Source of the DNA: Ophiosphaerella korrae
Taxonomy: Eukaryota; Ascomycota; Dothideomycetes; Pleosporales; Phaeosphaeriaceae
DNA length: 64,000 nt
Direction: 5' to 3'
Assembly: GCA_028456385.1 (NCBI GenBank)
Contig: JALNQF010000006.1
Location: 248,001-312,000, forward strand
The notes under the pieces: generated by a model
Databases searched by the model: none
What the model saw: the letters and a program-made list of their open reading frames with translations, nothing else
What the model was told of the DNA's origin: nothing
In this document: piece after piece, positions 57,177 through 64,000 of the stretch
How positions within the stretch are numbered: position 1 is the stretch's first letter
Layout of the letters: each line of letters opens with the position of its first letter
Program-made: the position numbers and the translations under genes

Positions 57177-58854
57177 ATGGCCTCTAAGATGTAAGTTACT
57201 CAAATCTACAGCCAGCAGTCCTTCGTCCCTAATAAATTGCAGAGTTGTCATCGGTGATGTAAACGGCCAATTTAAGCCAGTCTTCCAAAAGCTGGGGGCA
57301 TTGCATGCGAAGAACAACTTCGCCTTTGCCATTATCGTCGGAAGTCTCTTTGGAGATGCTGCAGAAGCTGGAGGCATGGATCAGCTAGACTTGCAGTCTC
57401 TCATTGATGGTAAAATTGACGTACCGTTGCCCATGTACTTTGCTCTCAACACCCATCCTCTCCCACCAGCAGTCGTGGAGAAATTAGAAGCTTCGAATGA
57501 TGAACTTTGTCACAATCTTTTCTTTCTTGGCAAGCGCAGCGTCACCAGGACTTCTGAAGGCATTCGTATCGTGGCACTAGGTGGTCAACTAGACCCAAAC
57601 ATTATTGCAGGACAATCTAAGGACAAATACCCGCCCTTCTACGGAGACACAGATGCAAAGATACTTCGCGGAGCAACAAAAGCCGATATTCTCGTCACGA
57701 GCGAATGGCCTGAAGACATACGTAAGCGTTCACAGGTGACTTTCGACGCAGATGCCCAGCCTCAGTCGCGGCAATGTATTGCCGATCTTGACGCAACACT
57801 GAAGCCCAGATACCACTTCTCTACTTCCGGCAATGCTTTTTATGAGCGAGAACCCTTTTTCCACACTCCCAGTGATGAGACCGACAACCTATACCCAATC
57901 ACCAGGTTCATCAGTCTAGCAGCCTATGGCAATCCTAACAAGCAAAAGTGGATATATGCATTCTCGATTGATCCTTCTGCAAATCATCCAGTATCACCAC
58001 CCGCAGGATCAACCGCATGCCCAGTCATTCTATCCGAGAAAAAGCGACCTGCACCAGAGCACCGCGAGCAGGCATTGGTATACGAGGACGGAAGCCGTGG
58101 TCGAAGACCCCACAAGCGACGCAGAGGCGAGAATCGTGGGCCCTTGTCAGCAGCGGAATGCTTCTTCTGTTTAGCGAACGAAAACATTGCGACACATCTG
58201 GTAACTTCAATTGGTGATAACTCTTATATAACAACAGCGAGGGGTCCGTTGCCAACGTCCGCAACCTTTGCAAAACTCGGCTTTCCTTGCCATATACTCA
58301 TCATACCTTTCACGCACCAGCCAACTCTCGGTTCCATGGAAGAGGAAGAGCGCCAAGCAACATACAGCGAGATGCAAAAGTACAGAACAGCTATGAATAG
58401 TATGCTTAAATCCGTTGCAGATGTGGAATACGGCTCAGTTGTTTGGGAAGTCAGCAAATCCGGTTTACCACATACTCACTGGCAGTATCTACCTGTTCCA
58501 TTCAACCTGATACGAAAAGGTCTTGTAGACGCTGCCTTTAAAGCCCTTGCAGAGAACTTACACTGGCCACCTTTCCAGAAAGAAGATGTTGCAGATGGCT
58601 TTGAGGAAACTAGTGACTTCTTCCGTGTTTTGATCTGGGATCCCAAAGACGATCCAGCGAATCAAACAAGCTATGTTATGCGATTTGACGAGAAGATAAG
58701 GTTTCATAACCAGTTTGGGCGAGAAGTCCTTGCTAAGCTGCTGAGACTCGACAACAGAATTGATTGGCACGATTGTGGGCAAACACAAGCCGAAGAGGAG
58801 CAGGATGTGGCAAGGTTCAAGGATGCTTTCAAGAATTTTGATTTCGCCGGGTGA
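57177..58854 (+). CDS. DRN1: CwfJ/CWF19-like protein (Drn1, lariat-debranching partner)
   Basis: Exons 57177-57190 (only 14 nt) and 57243-58854, with a 52-nt intron; 541 residues. The N-terminus is a metallophosphatase-like domain as in Dbr1 but without the metal ligands (KIVVIGDVNGQFKPVFQKLG, IIVGSLFGDAAEAGG). Next are the CwfJ C-terminal domain 1, with CFFCLANENIATHLVTSIGD and the HIT-like His pair in SGLPHTHWQYLPVP, and CwfJ domain 2 to the end. In yeast Drn1 binds the lariat debranching enzyme Dbr1 and the intron-lariat spliceosome. A basic linker (RGRRPHKRRRGENRG) precedes the C-terminal part. The human counterpart is CWF19L1. Confidence 0.9.
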
Positions 58855-59619
58855 TTCTATCCGACAGCTTCAACAGTTAGACAAATTTTTTACCTTACTA
58901 TAGTCCTGCATGTTTGTACTTCACACGTCAACATAAGGTACAAAATTGACAGCCATTCACAGCCATTAGCTATGGGCACTTGAACCAGTAAATTCAATGT
59001 ATACAATTATTGAGAGTTGATAGGACTAAACTTCTGCACTCTCTTGCCATCATATCAACCCTTTCTCCTTGACTCGGGCATCATCAGATCAGTACCAGTT
59101 ATGATTTATAGTTTAACATGGATGCATGTGCAACACCACCAATTGGCCCACAGTTATACTATATGGTGAGTCCATAGGTCAGGAAAGGCATTCCATGATA
59201 GCTAAGATGAAGAGTGAGGCTCAATCAGGTTCTCACAATGGTTGGTTCAGCGATGAGTGAATACACCGGTCAAGATAATTTGGGCCGCCGTACGGCCCAG
59301 TTGCGCCAATTGTATGTTAGTGGTGCCCTATCTCACCGGATGTGCTCAGGTAAGTGACGTTCGTTAATGACGATTCGATGCATCCCTTGAGTGATGTAAC
59401 TAGAGGGCACCAGGCTGACCAACGGAAAGCTCCAACATACAAGGCTGAATATGCTGCCCAACTGCCAGCTCACAGGATCATGCAAGCCCCGCATTATTGA
59501 ATGGATTGACAGCGCACATTTATTTGAGCCTCAATCTGATTACGGTACGAGTATAGAGGATAAATTGAGGAATAGGTCTTGTGCGTAGAGAGCATTGGGG
59601 CTTTTGAAGTGAGTACAAG
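58855..59619. other. Intergenic region, no gene supported
   Basis: About 760 bases between two plus-strand genes, presumably the CWF19L1-like terminator and the BTB gene promoter. No clear core element. Confidence 0.4.
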
Positions 59620-61116
59620 ATGTCTATCAGTGACAATTCATCAACAATTGCTCCATCAAGTGATATTGAAGGTGTTTTAAAATCGCAAGAAAAAAAAATA
59701 GAGTCTTTGAATGATGATGGAATGAAGGGTGTAACTAGAAAAGGTCGCCGCATGCGTAAGCATGCTCCAATGGAAACAGCAATATACGGCGACAAACCTT
59801 CCAACGGCTTCGAATCGATTCAAAACGGGGAACACCAAGAAAGGGGGAATGAAGAGACCGTTATGTCGTACGGAAATTCGTAAGTTGTTGTTGTCATGGT
59901 AAAATGAAAGTTAAGCTCACGGTAAACGTACAGGCCATACGCAGATGCCGGGATCGTTTACCTTCGTGTGGGGTCGGATGAAAAACCCTTCAGTGTCCAC
60001 CACAGTATCCTCGCGCAAAGCGCAGTGCTCAATGCCAAAGTCAATCTCTTGGACATGGCCAAAGGGCATGTCTCTATGCCAGAACTTGATGAAGTGGCAG
60101 CCCATACACTGGTACATTATTTGTACACTGGCAGGTACCAAAGTCTGTGCGGCTCTTCTCCCACCGAGAAGGCGGCCATTCTAAACTACAAGATTGATAC
60201 TTGCGTGTATTGCGCCGCCATACGCTACCAACTGCCCGGACTTGCTGAATTGGCGAAGGATAGGATCACATCTTTTAGAGACGACCTGAGCATCTTCGAT
60301 ATTCTAAGCATAGCAAAATATGCGTTCCCAATGCTGACCGAGAATGAAACATGGTATCCAAATTATCTGGAAGACGCGATCAAAACTTCGATGGCCATGG
60401 ATACAGAGCCATTCAGACGACCAGATTTTATCACCCAGGTTGAAGGCAACAGTAGACTACTGCAGGTGGTGTGGAAGACGGTTATGAGTTACTACTCAAC
60501 CATATTAACTACCTCGAAGTCTAAGGATGACAGCGACCACACACCAACGAATGAGGCAATTCCCGCAAAACAGATTTCGATAAACAAGCCTAGCCCTAGG
60601 AATCCTAAGACACTCCGAGCTGTCGTAACTCAGAAATCTCCCAAGCCAGAGCCTAAGCTTCACGCGCAGGCTACTTTGCCGAGTCCGCCATCCATGGAGG
60701 TCGTGACTGCACTCGTTGCCCCACTTGAAGATTCACTCAAACTTCCTGAAATCGACCCTACGGTTACTGAAACCCCGCAGGTACCTGAGCCATTTACAGA
60801 TGAGTTAGGTTTTGAGACAAGCAAAACATATCAGAGCCAAAAGGTAGGTAAGCCGGAGCCAAAGTCAGAACCACACGTTGTTTCAGGCAACCAAACAGAA
60901 CGAACAGTTCATAAGCGCTCTGATTCAGTGATGCAGGTGGAGAGTGTGGTAAAGTCACACTCGCAGGAAATCACTGCGTCATCCTCAGAAGAACTGGCTG
61001 GTGAGACAGAAAAGTTCGGGGACGTTGCTCCTTTGGAAGCCGCTGATCCAACTGAGGTTGTCGCAATACGAAAGAAACCCAGAAAGAAGAAAAAGAAGTC
61101 ACCAATTGTTTTTTGA
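59620..61116 (+). CDS. BTB/POZ domain protein
   Basis: Exons 59620-59879 and 59934-61116 with a 54-nt intron; 480 residues. Residues 1-90 are polar and basic (GRRMRKHAPMET). Residues about 92-200 are a fungal-type BTB/POZ fold: AGIVYLRVGSDEKPFSVHHS, VLNAKVNLLDM, LVHYLYTGRYQ and AAIRYQLPGLAELAKDRI, the last being the start of the BACK-like helices. The remainder is a Pro/Glu/Lys-rich disordered tail ending in a strongly basic cluster (RKKPRKKKKKSPIVF), a likely nuclear signal. BTB proteins often dimerise and serve as Cul3 ligase adaptors or transcriptional regulators; the partner here is unknown. Convergent with the broken gene at 61152-61764. Confidence 0.85.
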
Positions 61117-61151
61117 TTGCCAATGCCAAGAAGGGGAATCCATACGTAGTA

Positions 61152-61764
61152 TTAGCAGTAACAAAGAGGTCTCCAATCATTGTCATAATTTGTCGTGCCC
61201 TTGAGATAGCAGTCCACAACACGGCAGTCTAACAATATGTTAAAGACAACAGCCGCTTTCCTCACCTCACGCAACGTCCACGCTCTTTCTTCCGAAAGCA
61301 ACATGGTAGATGAGCCACTCGGCTCCCAGGTGACTTCACACGTCAGGCTTCGCAACTTAGACAGTGTGGGAAGAAAGTGGTAGAGGTAGACCCAAGTTTC
61401 TTTGACCGTATGCGTACTCTTTCAAGCAAAAGCCCTGCCCTGCGCAGCTGCAATGTGTCCATTGGAAGACAATGTTTTCTACTTCATCTCTGAGCCGAGC
61501 GGACGCTGGTGAGCTCAGGAAAGGTAGACGCGGGTCGGGTGGCACAACTATGGTGGTTTGGGGAAGTTTCCGGTAGAACGCTTCAAGCGACTCTTCGCGT
61601 AGTTGATGATTCGCGAGTAGGATGCCATTTTTGTTGACGAAGTTCAAGCTGGCCTCGCAGCCTGCTTCTACCATGTAGATCCGCTCTGGAAAGATGTGGG
61701 CATAGACAAGGTCTCGTAATTCGCGGGGAAGGTGCATTAGGTTGGCGCTAGGCACTGTCTGCAT
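61152..61764 (-). pseudogene. Frameshifted fungal-specific gene (LPRELRDLVY-type)
   Basis: The first frame runs from the ATG at 61764 and reads LPRELRDLVYAHIFPERIYM, then LLANHQLREESLEAFYRKLP and RLRDEVENIVFQWTHCSCAG, ending at TAA 61357. A second frame, shifted by one base near 61400-61415, continues the same protein (VKETWVYLYHFLPTLSKLRS, then TCEVTWEPSG) to TAA 61152. The joined layout matches a common family of fungal proteins of about 200 residues that begin with an F-box-like LPxELRxxIY motif and carry a central LLAN(R/H)Q(I/L) segment. No intron fits: the shift lies within a region too short for one. A single-base indel in the genome or an assembly error explains it. The neighbouring transposon starts about 200 bases away and does not cut the gene. 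Confidence 0.6.
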
Positions 61765-61966
61765 CTTGACGCTATCGTTCCTCTTGTTGAATATGAATTG
61801 GGAAGCCAGTGGTAAGCTTAGAAAGTGGCCATCTGATTAACTTGCCGTGACGCACCGCCCACGTCGCCCCAACGGTCAGCACCACCAGCCTAAAAACGTC
61901 TACTAGCAAGCCTTTGTGTACGGAGCTAGATTTCTCCCAGCTTACTGATAGTAAACAACGTAGATT

Positions 61967-62017
61967 TACTATGGTACAGGGCATAGGTAGTGTAGGTGGG
62001 TCCCGGGCGGCAGGGGT
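61967..62017 (+). repeat. Left terminal inverted repeat of Tc1/mariner element
   Basis: 51 bases identical to the reverse complement of 63866-63916. Begins TACTATGGTACAGGGC; the first TA is probably the target-site duplication. Confidence 0.95.
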
Positions 62018-62149
62018 GCGCAGCAGTGGCGTAAGCCTAATTCAGTTTTATTTTACATACAATTTCAGTAAGGCGTGTGACCACCTTTAGCGTCAATCAC
62101 TACCTAGCATCGTACTAGTATGCTGTCAATGAGCTGTCTCAACAGCTCT

Positions 62150-62336
62150 TGTTAGACCGCAGCTCTACTCCACTGCACCAAACAAACCCAAAAAGGTAGA
62201 TAAGTATTCAACAACGTTGAATACCAGAGTAGAACAGTATATCGTTACAAAGGCCCACTAGCCCTTAGCACTCGGCCTAGTATGCGCCAATCGCAATACT
62301 ACTACAGCCCTGCAGGCCTTGTAGGCGCCAAAGCCT
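62150..62336. mobile_element. Nested non-autonomous insertion 1 (187 bp)
   Basis: It interrupts the transposase between SITLE and LLRQLID. The 9-mer AACAGCTCT occurs perfectly at 62141-62149 and 62337-62345, fitting a target-site duplication; alternatively a shorter GCTCT duplication with TGTTAG..CTAACA ends. It contains copy 1 of the 84-base repeat. Confidence 0.75.
62159..62242 (+). repeat. 84-bp repeat copy 1
   Basis: About 92% identical (77 of 84) to 62948-63031 in direct orientation. Centre is GTATTCAAC-AAC-GTTGAATAC, a 9-bp inverted repeat; outer CTCTACTC is partly mirrored by GAGTAGA. Confidence 0.9.
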
Positions 62337-62944
62337 AACAGCTCTAGTGTAATACTATCCTAGGCTTCTTAGACTATCTCACGTAGCTAGTTATATATAC
62401 GCTGCCTGCCTCTAGGTAGATCTAGGTAGTAAGTTTCTATATAATCCTTTATCTTGTTCTAGACTGCTTTAATTAGGTTTATATCTAGAGAGTAGGCTAG
62501 CTAGAAGATAGGGTAGATACTACGCTCGTAGAGCTCCTCTCAAGTAAATAACGTAGAGTAACCTAGTGCACTATCCTATATAAATCTTAAGTAAGGATTT
62601 AGACGTAGCTAGTTATAGATAAGAGGGACTGTCTTCTCGCAGTAGCTCTCCTTGTTAATACTTTTCTACTCCTTTTCCTAGAAGAGAGACAGTCCCTTTA
62701 TTATACTAGAGAAGCAGCCTTAGAATATCTAACCTTACTTCTTATAAAGCTTCTTAACTATGTATATATTATTAAGCTCCTCGCTAGGTCTCTTTATTAC
62801 CTACGTCCTCTTATACCTTTTTCCTATAACTTACGTCTTATTTAACTATAAGATTGTCTACTACTAATATAGCTCCTATCTAACGTAGTCTTATACCTAT
62901 TATAGTTGTATCTATTTATTAGCTTTAGAGAGAGGTAGTGTTAT

Positions 62945-63395
62945 GTAGCAGCTCTACTCCACTGCGCCAAACAAACCCAAAAAGGTAACCGAGTATTCAA
63001 CAACGTTGAATACAGGAGTAGAACAGTATATATATTGCCCAAGGGCCCTCGCCCTTGCTTGCGCTTTGCGCAGCTACGGCCTACTGCGGCCTACAGCGTG
63101 ACAGGTAGCTTTATACAGGCAATACGCTGTATATACCCTCTATAACGTAAAGTATAATAGATAACGTATTCCTTGATATTCTAATAAGTAAATGTAACGA
63201 AGGTTCTTAGAACACTCGAGACTCTCGTGAGCTCTAGTACGAGTTAGGGGCGGGGCCGATACACCAAAGATCATAACGTTGTATAGTTATAGTCTAAAGC
63301 AGGGCAGATGCGCTACATAGGCGTATAAAAAGCTTAATACTTGCGAAGGGAATAAAGCAAGTATTATTCTCTCTTAGATACTAGTAGTACTGTTA
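62945..63395. mobile_element. Nested non-autonomous insertion 2 (about 451 bp)
   Basis: It interrupts the transposase at the RI/TLPLSK junction. The left end TAGCAGCTCTACT resembles the reverse complement of the right end, TAACAGTACTACT. Flanks AGTGTTAT (62937-62944) and AATACTAT (63396-63403) fit an 8-bp duplication with three transitions. It contains copy 2 of the 84-base repeat. Confidence 0.65.
62948..63031 (+). repeat. 84-bp repeat copy 2
   Basis: Same orientation as copy 1, 789 bases away, seven differences. Similarity continues weakly past the 84 bases (AAGGGCCCTCGCCCTTG here against AAAGGCCCACTAGCCCTTA in copy 1). Confidence 0.9.
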
Positions 63396-63865
63396 AATAC
63401 TATCCGTTATCCCTTTACTATCTCCTGTAGCCTACAGCAAGTACTATTGTCTTCTAGCTACCCCTTAATAGTAAAGGGACCCTCTACAAGACGCTTATAA
63501 GATATCTAGCGTACTTCTTGTAAGTAATAGATAAAAGCAATAAGCTTATTAACTTTAGCGTTACTAAGAGATAGCTTAGGACTAGTTCGCTTCTTAGGCG
63601 TGACGCGTTTAGCGTAGATAGCGTAGCTAACCTGTCTCTCTGTCACCTTAAGATAGGCCGCTATCTACTGCTAGGTGTAGCCGGCTGAATAGAGTGTCTG
63701 AATTTGAAGTTGTTTATCGCGAGAAAGATACTAGTGACGCGGCGTTGATAGAGGCGTTATAACTAAGGAGAGGATGTAGACATACAGGCAACTAAAAATC
63801 ACAGATTTTAATACAAAAATACAGAGGATTTGATGTGAAACAGTTGGGTAGAGAGGTATCGCGTA

Positions 63866-63916
63866 ACCCCTGCCGCCCGGGACCCACCTACACTACCTAT
63901 GCCCTGTACCATAGTA
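63866..63916 (-). repeat. Right terminal inverted repeat of Tc1/mariner element
   Basis: Perfect inverse of the left repeat, ending CCCTGTACCATAGTA. The sequence after it to the window end is AT-rich with no gene. Confidence 0.95.
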
Positions 63917-64000
63917 TGCTGCGCTAGAGTACTTCTGCTTTAAGATGATTAATAATATATATATACCATTAGCCCCACTTCCCCGCAGTACTCCTACTTC

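Larger units (their letters stand above)
62065..63760 (-). pseudogene. Tc1/mariner DD34E transposase, RIP-decayed and twice interrupted
   Basis: It reads in three blocks on the minus strand. Block 1 (about 63760-63404) is the helix-turn-helix part: LQIQTLYSAGYT, VTERQVSYAIYAKRVTPKKR and LVEGPFTIKG; its ATG has become ATA. Block 2 (about 62941-62345) is the catalytic core: TLPLSKANK, the ILWLNKTWV site where Asp is expected at Asn, WGCF after two stops, QDSA-type second Asp, and LAYSLDINLIKAV where Glu is Lys. Block 3 (about 62140-62065) is the end: ELLRQLIDSILVRC and VVIDAKGGHTPY, then TGA. Counted with the stops as residues, 34 residues separate the second Asp from the Glu position, hence DD34E. 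The joined length is about 340 codons, normal for Tc1. Most stops are TAG/TAA where Trp or Gln is expected. Confidence 0.85.
61969..63914 (-). mobile_element. Degenerate Tc1/mariner transposon with two nested insertions
   Basis: It has perfect 49-bp terminal inverted repeats (51 bp if the flanking TA dinucleotides at 61967 and 63915 are counted) and a minus-strand transposase remnant with Tc1-type motifs. It is 1946 bases long; removing the two nested insertions and their target duplications leaves about 1.29 kb, the normal size for a mariner. AT-rich with many TAG/TAA codons, so decayed and non-functional. Confidence 0.92.

Noticed and set aside
62159..63031. Pair of direct 84-base repeats as LTRs of a retrotransposon
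   Set aside because: The sequence between them is the catalytic half of a Tc1 transposase, not gag-pol, and each repeat sits inside its own insertion with its own target duplication.
1..64000. tRNA genes and CRISPR arrays
   Set aside because: Looked for GGTTCGANTCC-like B boxes on both strands and for regularly spaced repeats; found none that form a cloverleaf or an array. A tRNAscan run would be decisive for tRNAs.

Overview
The window is nuclear DNA from a filamentous ascomycete, probably a dothideomycete of the Pleosporales type. That placement is inference from gene content and repeat decay. What points to a fungus is the run of short introns (46-88 nt, GT..AG, often with a CTAAC-like branch site), a class II hydrophobin, a HsbA-type cell-wall protein, a cerevisin-like vacuolar protease and a transposon decayed by C-to-T/G-to-A changes as in repeat-induced point mutation (RIP). 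No tRNA, rRNA or CRISPR array was seen.

Layout. 1-2331: N-terminal part of a BEACH-family protein (BPH1-like), cut by the left edge. 3244-5239: subtilase. 5699-6934: zinc CDF transporter. 7469-7830: tiny zinc-finger protein. 8719-11253: Ser/Thr-rich, probably GPI-anchored glycoprotein. 13215-14777: secreted GH125 mannosidase. 15137-17519: COG4. 18264-20246: NIPA magnesium transporter. 21815-23543: two small secreted proteins, the second a class II hydrophobin. 25723-27395: amino-acid permease. 27.4-37.2 kb is gene-poor and accessory-like: a decayed gene, a 521-residue orphan with membrane segments, a ketopantoate-reductase-like enzyme, a small membrane protein with a 15-bp repeat array, and an F-box fragment. 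37.3-43.6 kb is a dense block of conserved nuclear genes: Elongin A, a THO7-like subunit, tubulin cofactor A and MCM4. 45889-46660: HsbA-like protein. 48976-58854: UTP20 diverging from a CWF19L1/Drn1-like gene. 59620-61116: BTB protein. 61152-61764: a frameshifted gene. 61969-63914: a dead Tc1/mariner element carrying two nested insertions.

How the genes relate. Several conserved genes form divergent pairs over short shared promoters (Elongin A/THO7, TBCA/MCM4, UTP20/Drn1-like, COG4/NIPA). They act in transcription elongation and mRNA export, microtubules and replication licensing, ribosome and RNA processing, and Golgi trafficking and Mg transport. The surface and secreted genes (GPI glycoprotein, GH125, small secreted protein, hydrophobin, HsbA) are single genes with long intergenic regions, as expected for individually regulated environment-facing genes. 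No secondary-metabolite cluster is present. The most informative unusual structure is the composite transposon at the right end. The transposase can be read in three blocks separated by two insertions of the same non-autonomous repeat family, each flanked by a target duplication, and two of its three catalytic acidic residues are changed by G-to-A transitions.
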